From Prevotellaceae bacterium (GTDB lineage Bacteria > Bacteroidota > Bacteroidia > Bacteroidales > UBA932): a stretch of 21,376 nt of DNA. The position numbers and the translations under genes are program-made. Each line of letters begins with the position of its first letter. The stretch's first letter is position 1. Below the pieces are notes generated by a model. It ran no database searches, was not told the DNA's origin, and saw nothing but the letters and a program-made list of their open reading frames with translations. The stretch is from assembly GCA_031259805.1 (NCBI GenBank), contig JAIRKX010000203.1:1-21376 (forward strand). Reading direction: 5' to 3'. This document shows positions 13,885 through 21,077 of the stretch, one piece after another.

Positions 13885-15165
13885 TCATCGTACTTTCAGC
13901 GTTACAATTGTAATCACGGCAAGGAGCACAGTGATAATCCAGAAGCGGGTTACGATTTTCGCTTCGGGCAGCGGCTGTAGCGGGCGTTGGATAAGCGCCA
14001 CGATGCCGGCATTGCCCGGTTTCTGGAAATGGTGATGCAATGGCGCCATTTTGAAGACCCGCCGGCCGAAGCCGTACCGCCGTTTGGTATACTTAAAATA
14101 CAACGTTTGCACGACGACCGACAGGCTTTCGACAAAGAAAATACCGCATAGCACCGGAATCAGCAATTCCTTACGGATGACGATGGCAAACACCGCCACG
14201 ATGCCTCCGATGGCGAGGCTGCCCGTGTCGCCCATGAACACCTGCGCCGGATAGGAGTTGTACCACAAAAAGCCCACCAGCGCCCCGATGAACGCCGCCA
14301 TGAAAACGACCAGCTCGCCGCTCAACGGAATGTACATAATGTTTAAGTAATCGGCATAGATACTATTCCCCGAAAGGTAGGCAAGGATGCCCAGCGTCGT
14401 GCCGATGATAATCGAAATGCCGGAGGCCATGCCGTCCATGCCGTCGGTGAGGTTGGCGCTGTTGGATACCGCGATGATGATAAAAATCACAATCAGGCTA
14501 TACAGCAGCCAGCCGACGATCTTACCCGTCGGCCCGTCCCATGGCGACAGCCATTCGTAGTCAAATTCATTTTCTTTAACAAACGGAATGGTCGTTTGCG
14601 TAGTCTTGACGTCGCAGAGGTAACGGATTTCCTTCTCCTTGTTATATTCCACCATTTCTGTGTTGGGCATGGTTTTCGTCGTCGGTTCGCAAATCTTAAT
14701 GTCATCGCAGAAGCACATCGTGGCGGCCACAATTACGCCCAGACCAATTTGTCCGAACACTTTAAACCGCCCATGCAACCCTGCTTTATTTTTCTGAAAC
14801 ACCTTAATATGATCATCCAAAAAACCGATAGCACCCAGCCAGACGGAGGTAATGATCATCAACCAGACGTAGACATTGGTGAGGTCGCCGACCAGTAGCA
14901 CGGGCACAAGGATGGCCAGCAGGATGATTAGGCCGCCCATCGTCGGCGTGCCTTTTTTCTGCTTTTGTCCTTCGAGGTCAAGGTCGCGGACGACCTCGCC
15001 GATTTGCCGCCGCTGCAACAGGCGAATGATGCGCTTCCCAAACAGCGCGGCAATAACCAGTGCAATGATGATAGCTACTGCCGAGCGGAACGTCAGGTAC
15101 TGAAACAACCCCGCACCCGGAAAGTCCCATTCGGTGTTTAAATATTGGAATAAGTGGTATAACAT
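13885..15165 (-). CDS. mraY: phospho-N-acetylmuramoyl-pentapeptide-transferase MraY
   Basis: MraY transfers phospho-MurNAc-pentapeptide to undecaprenyl phosphate, making lipid I in the cytoplasmic membrane. The 426-residue polytopic protein shows the Mg-binding and catalytic motifs FLDDHIK (115-121), NLTDGMDG (238-245), FMGDTGS (310-316) and the HHH triad in PLHHHFQ (377-379). It is longer than the roughly 360 residues of the E. coli enzyme because of a polar insert at about residues 152-210 with several cysteines, between two membrane helices; such loops are known in Bacteroidetes MraY. The gene lies 16 nt after murE, and the spacer is a TCTTTTTCATC-type low-complexity tract. Confidence 0.97.
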   Translation of the reverse strand: MLYHLFQYLNTEWDFPGAGLFQYLTFRSAVAIIIALVIAALFGKRIIRLLQRRQIGEVVRDLDLEGQKQKKGTPTMGGLIILLAILVPVLLVGDLTNVYVWLMIITSVWLGAIGFLDDHIKVFQKNKAGLHGRFKVFGQIGLGVIVAATMCFCDDIKICEPTTKTMPNTEMVEYNKEKEIRYLCDVKTTQTTIPFVKENEFDYEWLSPWDGPTGKIVGWLLYSLIVIFIIIAVSNSANLTDGMDGMASGISIIIGTTLGILAYLSGNSIYADYLNIMYIPLSGELVVFMAAFIGALVGFLWYNSYPAQVFMGDTGSLAIGGIVAVFAIVIRKELLIPVLCGIFFVESLSVVVQTLYFKYTKRRYGFGRRVFKMAPLHHHFQKPGNAGIVALIQRPLQPLPEAKIVTRFWIITVLLAVITIVTLKVR

Positions 15166-15181
15166 AATTTTTTTATCTTTT

Positions 15182-16642
15182 TCATCTTTTCATTCCTTCA
15201 AGCATTTCCTTTGCTACTTCCACGTCGTCGAAAGCAGTACGCAGGCCGTTTACTTCCTGGTATTTCTCATGTCCTTTACCGGCGATCAGCACAATAGCTC
15301 CGGCGGGTTGCGCCAGCGTCAGCGCTGTACGGATAGCCTCGCGGCGGTCGGTGATAAACAGCGATTGTGCACGCTGCGCAGCGTCCAGACCGGCTTTCAT
15401 GTCGTGGAGAATGGCTTCGGGGTCCTCAAAGCGCGGGTTGTCGGACGTAAAAATAACGCGATCGCTATGGTCGGCGGCTATCTGCGCCATGCGGGGACGT
15501 TTTGCGGTATCGCGGTTGCCTCCGCAGCCGACGACGGTAATCAGCCGCTCGTTGCGGCGGATGTCATTGATCGTGCACAGGACGTTTTGCAGGGCGTCGG
15601 GCGTATGGGCGTAGTCGACGATCACCGTCATATCAACCGCTCCGTGTAGGGTTTCAAAGCGGCCGGCGACAGGCGGGATGGCGCTCAACAGGCGCAGGGC
15701 TTCGCGCTTGTCGACGCCCAACAACTGCGCAGCGGCATAGGCGGCCAGCAGGTTATAGGCATTGAATGCTCCGATGAGCGGCGTCCATACATCCATGCCG
15801 TCGATGTGGAGTTGCATGCCGTCGAAGGTGTTTTCGATAATCCGCGCTTTGAAGTCCGCCCACGTACGGAGGGCGTAGGTTTTGACAGTGGCGTTGGTAT
15901 TTTGCCCCATCAGACGTCCGTTGCGGTCGTCGACGTTGAGCAGCGCAAACGCTTGTCGCGGCAGGCGGTCGAAGAAGGTCTTTTTAGCGCGGATGTAGTC
16001 GCTGAACGTCTTGTGGTAATCCAAATGGTCGTGAGTGATGTTACTGAACAGCGCACCGGCAAAGTCTATTCCGGCGATACGTTCCTGCACAATCGCGTGC
16101 GAACTGACTTCCATAAAGCAGCAGGTGCACCCGGACAGCGTCATATCGGACAGCAGGCGGTTAAGTGTGATAGCGTCGGGCGTGGTGTGGGTGGCGGCGA
16201 CTTCGCGGTCGTCTACGTAATTCGCCACGGTCGACAGCAGGCCGGTCTTATGTCCCAATGCGCGGAACAGGCGGTAGAGCAGGGTGGCGGTCGTGGTTTT
16301 GCCATTCGTGCCCGTGATACCCACTACCTTCATCCGTCGCGATGGACGATCGTAGAACGCCGCAGCGATGTCCCCCATAGCGACACGGCTATCCTTCACC
16401 ACAATGTAGCACACACGGGGGTCGACGTCCGTCGGCAGCCGCTCGCATACTACCGCCGCCGCGCCGTTAGCCGTTGCATCGCCGATAAACCGATGGCCGT
16501 CGGTCGTCTCGCCGCGCAACGCAAAGAACAGCTGTCCCTGCTCCACCGCTTGCGAACTTAGCCCTAACGAGCGAATTGCTATCGCCGCCGACCCCTGTAT
16601 AGCCAAAGGGTGCACATCGCTTATTAAATCTGTCAATAACAT
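15182..16642 (-). CDS. murE: UDP-MurNAc-tripeptide synthetase MurE (meso-diaminopimelate type)
   Basis: MurE adds the third residue of the stem peptide. The 486-residue product has the P-loop GTNGKTTT (111-118), EVSSHAIVQERI, the NITHDHLDYH motif, a candidate carbamylated lysine in RAKKTFFD (about 219-225), and IAGKGHEKYQ near the C-terminus. The DNPR motif at 401-404 (TSDNPRFEDPEA) is the established marker of meso-diaminopimelate specificity, so this organism should have DAP-type peptidoglycan. That fits the DAP-gripping residues in the PorE-like protein. The start ATG at 16642 is preceded by a heptamer repeat in an 84-nt spacer after ftsI. Confidence 0.97.
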   Translation of the reverse strand: MLLTDLISDVHPLAIQGSAAIAIRSLGLSSQAVEQGQLFFALRGETTDGHRFIGDATANGAAAVVCERLPTDVDPRVCYIVVKDSRVAMGDIAAAFYDRPSRRMKVVGITGTNGKTTTATLLYRLFRALGHKTGLLSTVANYVDDREVAATHTTPDAITLNRLLSDMTLSGCTCCFMEVSSHAIVQERIAGIDFAGALFSNITHDHLDYHKTFSDYIRAKKTFFDRLPRQAFALLNVDDRNGRLMGQNTNATVKTYALRTWADFKARIIENTFDGMQLHIDGMDVWTPLIGAFNAYNLLAAYAAAQLLGVDKREALRLLSAIPPVAGRFETLHGAVDMTVIVDYAHTPDALQNVLCTINDIRRNERLITVVGCGGNRDTAKRPRMAQIAADHSDRVIFTSDNPRFEDPEAILHDMKAGLDAAQRAQSLFITDRREAIRTALTLAQPAGAIVLIAGKGHEKYQEVNGLRTAFDDVEVAKEMLEGMKR

Positions 16643-16650
16643 TTTTAATT

Positions 16651-16671
16651 ATTCATTATTCATTGTTCATT
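16651..16671. repeat. heptamer repeat upstream of murE
   Basis: ATTCATT, ATTCATT and GTTCATT follow each other directly in the ftsI-murE spacer. The form matches the heptamer at the murG/murC junction and partial copies near the murD start, pointing to slippage-prone short repeats at gene borders of this cluster. Confidence 0.7.
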
Positions 16672-16693
16672 GTTGTAGTTTTCTATCGAGCGA

Positions 16694-16713
16694 TGCATTC
16701 CTAACGGAATGTA
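16694..16713. repeat. short hairpin between ftsI and murE
   Basis: TGCATTCC (16694-16701) can pair with GGAATGTA (16706-16713) across a TAAC loop, 8 bp with one G-T pair. It lies just after ftsI, followed on the plus strand by two direct copies of TCTAAAA that include the ftsI stop codon. There is no T-run, so a terminator is unlikely. It may be an RNA processing or stability element, or a repeated palindrome. Confidence 0.4.
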
Positions 16714-16726
16714 TCCTATCTAAAAT

Positions 16727-18886
16727 CTAAAATCCAAGCTCCAAGTAAACAGATTGCCCTTTTGTAATTTTCGTGCCCGGTGCGACGGATTGCTTCAGCA
16801 CGCGCCCCACGCCGGTGAAACGCACGTTCAGATCCATATTCTCCAACAAAAACAACGCATCTTTCAACCCCATATTAAGCACCGACGGCAGTTCGTCGCC
16901 GTTGACGTCTTTGGAGATTTCCCACACATACTCTTTTTCGGTGTACACGCCGACCCATTGCGTATCCTTTGTCAGGAATTTGGACGGGATTGCCAGCCGG
17001 CTCAGGGCGTTCTCCACGTCAGCTTTCCTGCCGCCCTTGACTAACGGCATTTCTGTAGACGTCGGATGTTCCGTATCGGTCGTTACCGGCCAGTCCTTGT
17101 TGGCGATATAGAGTTTGTCGGCAATGTTTTTGAACACCGGCGCCGCCCACTTCGAGCCGTATAGCGCTTCCGTCGTTTTTTCGGCATACAGCACCACAAT
17201 AGCGCTGTACTTAGGCGCTTCCGACGGGAAAAAACCGACGAATGACGCCTGTGGTTTCCGGAATTTACCTTCCTTATAAACCCCGTCGAACAACAATTGG
17301 GAAGTGCCCGTTTTGCCCGAAATGCTATAACGCTTGTCATTGATTCCGCGAGCCGTACCTCGCTCCACCGCGCCGCGCAGGGCGGTATGTACATCCTTCA
17401 ATACCGACGGCGAACAAATAGCGCTGTTGATTACCTCCGTCGGGAATTTTTTATATGTGCCGCCGTACTTGTTTTGTATGAAGCGCACGAATTTCGGCTT
17501 CACCATTTTGCCGCCGTTGGCCACGGCGTTATACAGGGTCAGCGTATGCAGGGGTGTCAGCAACACCTCATAACCGATGGACTGCATCGGGATAGACACC
17601 CCCGACCACACCTTATCGCCCGGATAACCGATCGTCGGGGTGGCTTCGCCTTTAATCTGCAAGCCCAGCGGCTTATGCAGGTACATACTGTATAGCCGGT
17701 CGGTAAATTGTTTTTCATTGCCGTTACCATAAGCCATGACTGCGGTCTTGGCAAAACCTACATTCGAGGAATGCTCCAACACTTGCTGCATCGGAATCGT
17801 CCCCAGTTCCTTATGGTCGTCGACGAACGGCACGCCGTGATAGCGCCACACCCCATTGCCTACATTGACGGGTGTTTCGAGTGTTACATAGTTATCTTCC
17901 AGCAGCGCAATCAGCATAGGCAGCTTGAACGTCGAACCGGGGCTTGTGGCCATGCCGATGGCATAGTTGAACGCCTCGTCGTAGCTGCCGTTGGCGCGGC
18001 GCTTCATGTTGGCGATAGCGCGTATTTCGCCGGTAGCCACTTCCATGACAATCGCCGTACCGGCTTCGAACACCGGATTCTCCATCATCTTTTCGCGCAA
18101 TGCTGTTTCGGCGGCATCCTGAATATCGACGTCGAGCGTAGTAACGATGTGCATACCGTCGCGCGGCTCTTTGTCCGCCCCGCTGCTAATCGGCATCCAT
18201 TCGCCGCCCGGAAGGCGCTGCAACATCCGTTTGCCCGGCGTGCCACACAAATACGCATCGAATGCATCCTCGATCCCGACGCCCACGCCGTCGGCATTCT
18301 TCCAGCCAATCGTACGATAGGCCAGCCGGTCGTATGGGTTTGTCCGCTTACTTCTCGGTTCGGCAATCAGGCCGCCCCGGTACTGTCCCAGTGCAAACAG
18401 CGGAAATTGCTTCACCGTTTGCAATTCCGTATAACTTACCCACTGCGGATTCACCAGCATATAACGCTTGCCGGCCTTTCGCGCCTGATTCAGTTCCGCT
18501 TTATAACGGTCGGCGGGCTTGTCTTTATAGAAATGGGACAATGCCGCCGCCAGCCCGTCGATGTTTGCCTGAAACATCGAATCGGACGTTACCATACAGT
18601 CGAATCGCAGTTCATAATACGGTAGCGACATAGCCAGTACGCGCCCGTCGCTGGCTAATATATTGCCGCGTACTGCCGGTAAATCCTCTTGTCGCAGGCT
18701 ACGTTTCAGCCCCTCCTTCTTCAATTCGCTATTGAACTGCAGGGCGACAACCTGCACAATAATCCCTATTCCCAGCAGTACCACCAGCCCATACACAAAG
18801 CCAATCCGACGAATAATCGGCTGCGTCTCCCGGCTATCTTGGGGAGAGGACGCTTGCGAACGCTTATTATTGCTATTTGTACCCAT
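16727..18886 (-). CDS. ftsI: septal transpeptidase FtsI (PBP3-type penicillin-binding protein) with PASTA domain
   Basis: FtsI cross-links septal peptidoglycan in the periplasm and works with FtsW. The 719-residue class B PBP has a short cytoplasmic N-terminus, one membrane anchor (about 29-50), the dimerisation domain starting RGNILASDGRVLA (about 73-85), and the transpeptidase domain with the catalytic triad motifs S318-TFK, S373-SN and K525-TG. A single PASTA domain closes the protein (about 660-719, ending SVAPGTKITKGQSVYLELGF). The extra PASTA domain and the length of about 700 residues are usual for Bacteroidetes. It follows the ftsL-like gene by 23 nt. Confidence 0.97.
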   Translation of the reverse strand: MGTNSNNKRSQASSPQDSRETQPIIRRIGFVYGLVVLLGIGIIVQVVALQFNSELKKEGLKRSLRQEDLPAVRGNILASDGRVLAMSLPYYELRFDCMVTSDSMFQANIDGLAAALSHFYKDKPADRYKAELNQARKAGKRYMLVNPQWVSYTELQTVKQFPLFALGQYRGGLIAEPRSKRTNPYDRLAYRTIGWKNADGVGVGIEDAFDAYLCGTPGKRMLQRLPGGEWMPISSGADKEPRDGMHIVTTLDVDIQDAAETALREKMMENPVFEAGTAIVMEVATGEIRAIANMKRRANGSYDEAFNYAIGMATSPGSTFKLPMLIALLEDNYVTLETPVNVGNGVWRYHGVPFVDDHKELGTIPMQQVLEHSSNVGFAKTAVMAYGNGNEKQFTDRLYSMYLHKPLGLQIKGEATPTIGYPGDKVWSGVSIPMQSIGYEVLLTPLHTLTLYNAVANGGKMVKPKFVRFIQNKYGGTYKKFPTEVINSAICSPSVLKDVHTALRGAVERGTARGINDKRYSISGKTGTSQLLFDGVYKEGKFRKPQASFVGFFPSEAPKYSAIVVLYAEKTTEALYGSKWAAPVFKNIADKLYIANKDWPVTTDTEHPTSTEMPLVKGGRKADVENALSRLAIPSKFLTKDTQWVGVYTEKEYVWEISKDVNGDELPSVLNMGLKDALFLLENMDLNVRFTGVGRVLKQSVAPGTKITKGQSVYLELGF

Positions 18887-18909
18887 GCAATTGAATATTG
18901 TCTGTTTGT

Positions 18910-19263
18910 CTATTGTTTACTGCCTATTCGTTTCGGTGGCGTTTGCGGGGCGGCGATTGTCGTGATGTTCCGTTCCTTCAGCAACCGCGTGATGGTCGAT
19001 TGCTTGTTCATTTGCATTAATTTTGAATCAAGCATCTTATATTCGGCGCGTAAATTTTTCACCTCCCGCTCGACCTGCCGCACCCGACGTACTGTCTGCG
19101 CCATATTATAATGAAACCCGATGTACAACAAGGCCAGCACAAATACATAAAACAAATAGCCGCCATGCTTCCGCCACAGGGTATTGACCGACCGGCCGGA
19201 AAAAAGCCGGCTGATGGCATTACCAGCCCTGTTACCTGTCCTGTTTTTTTTCGGTTTTCCCAT
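18910..19263 (-). CDS. ftsL: FtsL-like cell division protein
   Basis: The 117-residue product has a basic N-terminus, one membrane segment (about 35-52, GYLFYVFVLALLYIGF), and a probable periplasmic coiled coil (about 55-95, VRRVRQVEREVKNLRAEYKM) with a short Pro-rich end. This layout and the position between rsmH and ftsI fit the FtsL-like family of Bacteroidetes, a bitopic protein that bridges FtsQ to FtsW/FtsI. Sequence identity within FtsL proteins is low, so the call rests on topology and synteny. It lies 11 nt after rsmH. Confidence 0.85.
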   Translation of the reverse strand: MGKPKKNRTGNRAGNAISRLFSGRSVNTLWRKHGGYLFYVFVLALLYIGFHYNMAQTVRRVRQVEREVKNLRAEYKMLDSKLMQMNKQSTITRLLKERNITTIAAPQTPPKRIGSKQ

Positions 19264-19274
19264 AATCGTACCTG

Positions 19275-20195
19275 TTAACTATTGACTGTACTGTCCGCGG
19301 CCACTTCCGCCACGCGCAGTTTAGCGCTACGCGCCCGCGTATTCGCCCGTATTTCTTCTTCCTTCGGTATGATGGCCTTTTTAGTAACGACGATAAACGG
19401 CGACCGTTCCTGCCCGTAGAAATCTTTCGTTCGTTGTCCCTCCACATTGCCCGTCCGCATAAAATTTTTCACCATGCGGTCTTCCAGCGAATGATAGGTA
19501 ATGACCACCAACCGTCCTCCTTCCTTCAATAGCTTCAACGATTGAGCCAGCAACTGTTCCAGCGCCTGCATCTCTGCATTGACTTCCATCCGCAATGCCT
19601 GAAAAATCGTCGCCAGATACTTATGTTCCGCCTGACGCGGCATACACGGTCTGATTGCTTCGACCAGTTCGCCGACGGTCTCGACAGACTCTCTATGACG
19701 GCGGTCGACAATGCACCGCGCCACTTTCGGAGCATTTTCCACTTCCCCGTACATTTTGAAAAGCATTTGCAACCGGCTTTCGCTATACGTATTCAATACC
19801 TGCGCAGCCGTCAACGTCGACTGCCGGTTCATACGCATATCCAGCGCCGCCTCGAAACGAAACGAAAAACCGCGCTCCGGCGTATCAAACTGATGCGACG
19901 ACACGCCCAAGTCGGCCAGAATCCCGTCCACCTGCTCCACTCCTTCGTAGCGCACGAGGCTGCGGATGTAGCGGAAATTGTTTCGGATAAACGTCAGTCG
20001 CCGGTCGTCAATGCAGTTAGCGTCGGCGTCGGCATCGCGGTCGAACGCCAGCAGGCGGCCTTTCGGCAAACGGCGCAGGATTTCGCGGGCATGGCTGCCG
20101 CCGCCGTATGTCGCGTCGATGTACGTACCGCCAGCCTTCACGCAAAGCGCATCAACGCTCTCGTGCAATAATACCGGTATATGATAGGCAGTCAT
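19275..20195 (-). CDS. rsmH: 16S rRNA (cytosine(1402)-N4)-methyltransferase RsmH (MraW)
   Basis: RsmH methylates N4 of C1402 in the decoding centre of 16S rRNA, using SAM. The 306-residue protein starts HIPVLLHESVDAL and carries the SAM-binding motif DATYGGGSHAREIL (27-40), an acidic residue in LLAFDRDADA, ADLGVSSHQFD (about 94-104), and the terminal motif VITYHSLEDRMVKNFM. The length matches the family. One base separates its ATG from the mraZ stop, so translation is almost certainly coupled. Confidence 0.97.
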   Translation of the reverse strand: MTAYHIPVLLHESVDALCVKAGGTYIDATYGGGSHAREILRRLPKGRLLAFDRDADADANCIDDRRLTFIRNNFRYIRSLVRYEGVEQVDGILADLGVSSHQFDTPERGFSFRFEAALDMRMNRQSTLTAAQVLNTYSESRLQMLFKMYGEVENAPKVARCIVDRRHRESVETVGELVEAIRPCMPRQAEHKYLATIFQALRMEVNAEMQALEQLLAQSLKLLKEGGRLVVITYHSLEDRMVKNFMRTGNVEGQRTKDFYGQERSPFIVVTKKAIIPKEEEIRANTRARSAKLRVAEVAADSTVNS

Positions 20196-20196
20196 T

Positions 20197-20646
20197 TTAT
20201 TCGTGTCCTAACAATTTTTCAAACAATGCGGCAAATTCGTCTTCGGGGATTGCATTGGCCATCCAATTTTCCTTTGCCCATAGCTGTATTTTAAAATCCT
20301 GACCGACGAACACCACCTCTTTCCGTACCTGCATTTTTTCGAGCAATGGCTTTGGGATGGTGATGCGCGACATTTTCTCGTCGGGCGTTACAATAGCGCG
20401 GTCGCGATTGAAGCCTTCCCACACCTCATTGCCTTCACGCGAAAAGAGATTGATGCGCGATTTTACCTGCGCCGACAATTTATCCCATTCTTCCATCGTA
20501 TACATTTCGAGCGAGGCGTTGAATACATTCTTACGCACGACGTACGAAGCGCCTTTGTCGGCGGCCTGTGCGCGCAACTCCGACGGGAATATCAGTCGTC
20601 CCCGGTCGTCTAATTTGCTGGTGTATTCGCCTATAAATGCAGCCAT
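20197..20646 (-). CDS. mraZ: transcriptional regulator MraZ
   Basis: MraZ is the DNA-binding protein encoded at the head of dcw clusters; in E. coli and Mycoplasma it binds short direct repeats before its own gene and controls the cluster. The 149-residue product contains two SpoVT/AbrB-type halves, each with the D-x-x-x-R motif (DDRGR at 13-17 and DEKMSR about residues 89-94). The start FIGEYTSKLDDRGRL is typical. The promoter is immediately upstream, and three 10-bp-spaced repeats at 20701-20726 are a good candidate for its own operator. Confidence 0.97.
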   Translation of the reverse strand: MAAFIGEYTSKLDDRGRLIFPSELRAQAADKGASYVVRKNVFNASLEMYTMEEWDKLSAQVKSRINLFSREGNEVWEGFNRDRAIVTPDEKMSRITIPKPLLEKMQVRKEVVFVGQDFKIQLWAKENWMANAIPEDEFAALFEKLLGHE

Positions 20647-20672
20647 TTGATTTTATAACCTGAAATAGATTG

Positions 20673-20680
20673 CAAATATA
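20673..20680 (-). promoter_or_regulatory. -7 element of the mraZ (dcw) promoter
   Basis: The minus strand reads TATATTTG, an exact match to the Bacteroidetes -7 form TAnnTTTG, 26 nt before the mraZ ATG. The expected -33 position (around 20701-20704) reads TGTA in place of TTTG, so the -33 element is weak. That position is also the first repeat of the candidate MraZ operator. No other equally good promoter was seen inside the core cluster spacers I checked. Confidence 0.6.
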
Positions 20681-20700
20681 AAGCTTTTTTCCCATATACT

Positions 20701-20726
20701 TACACTTTTTTACATTTTTTTACATT
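20701..20726. promoter_or_regulatory. candidate MraZ operator: three direct repeats with 10-bp period
   Basis: Plus-strand TACACT, TACATT and TACATT begin at 20701, 20711 and 20721, joined by T-tracts. On the minus strand each reads (A/G)TGTA. Three repeats at 10-bp spacing is the known arrangement of MraZ boxes, and the copy nearest mraZ reads AAAGTGT, the Mycoplasma-type box. They overlap and extend upstream of the -33 position. Binding by this MraZ is inference. Confidence 0.5.
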
Positions 20727-20751
20727 CAAAGATACTAACCATGCGTAAGAG

Positions 20752-20806
20752 TTATTCACAATTTGTGGTTAATTCGGTTTTTATGAATTAGATATATAGT
20801 GGATAA
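20752..20806. promoter_or_regulatory. cluster of three DnaA-box-like 9-mers
   Basis: TTATTCACA (20752-20760, plus), TTAACCACA (20764-20772, minus) and TTATCCACT (20798-20806, minus) each differ from TTATCCACA by one base. The first two face each other across 3 nt and form a 21-bp imperfect palindrome. Flanking DNA is AT-rich. They could be DnaA sites or the palindrome could be a dimeric repressor site. Confidence 0.4.
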
Positions 20807-20833
20807 ATGACGATTGACGTGAAATGCGAAACA

Positions 20834-20961
20834 TGCCTGCGGCAGGGGTAGGGTAGAGGATGCAGCAGGCGTAAGGCGCCCCTACGGGAAAAGGGGGGCG
20901 GAACGCGGCGTCATTCTATTGATATGGTTGTCCTGACGGATAACCCCAACCCCTGCAGGCA
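20834..20961. repeat. imperfect inverted-repeat element upstream of mraZ
   Basis: TGCCTGCGGCAGGGGTAGGG (from 20834) reappears in inverted form at 20942-20961 with a 3-nt gap and minor differences. Inside it, CGCCCC and GGGGCG (within 20876-20900) can form a smaller stem, and GCAGCAGGCG lies between. The block is GC-rich in AT-rich surroundings, so it may be a small mobile or repeated palindromic element. No coding content is seen. Confidence 0.45.
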
Positions 20962-20979
20962 GTCTTCATACATTTGTAC

Positions 20980-20999
20980 GGGCGAAAAATTTTTCGTCC
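20980..20999. repeat. 20-bp palindrome (GGGCGAAAAA / TTTTTCGTCC)
   Basis: GGGCGAAAAA is followed directly by TTTTTCGTCC, pairing over 10 bp with a single G-T position and no loop. Such GGGCGAAAAATTTTTCGCCC-type palindromes look like dispersed intergenic repeats in this phylum. It sits between the mraZ control region and the plus-strand promoter and could separate the two transcription units. Confidence 0.55.
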
Positions 21000-21022
21000 C
21001 ATTATGTTTTTTTAAACTATTT

Positions 21023-21054
21023 TTTGGTTAGTTTTAGAAAAAAACATACCTTTG
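21023..21054 (+). promoter_or_regulatory. consensus Bacteroidetes promoter reading out of the window
   Basis: TTTG (21023-21026) is followed after 20 nt by TACCTTTG (21047-21054), fitting TTTG-N19 to 21-TAnnTTTG at all fixed bases. Transcription would start near 21061 and run rightward, divergent from mraZ, into a gene beyond the window. Confidence 0.75.
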
Positions 21055-21069
21055 TTGCCGGCTAAAATG

Positions 21070-21077
21070 TACCTTTG
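21070..21077 (+). promoter_or_regulatory. second TACCTTTG element
   Basis: An identical -7 octamer, TACCTTTG, recurs 23 nt after the first, within a partial direct duplication (TACCTTTGTTGCCGGC then TACCTTTGTCGGC). No well-spaced TTTG precedes it: the nearest (21051-21054) is 15 nt away. It may be a weak second start or a by-product of the duplication. Confidence 0.35.

Noticed and set aside
17708..18625. 305-codon plus-strand frame opposite ftsI, and the 233-codon frame at 13114-13815 opposite murD
   Set aside because: Both are shadows of strongly supported conserved genes. Products are His/Arg/Val-rich without family motifs.
20969..20976. TACATTTG as a further plus-strand promoter
   Set aside because: It matches the -7 form, but no TTTG or similar -33 element lies 19-21 nt upstream.
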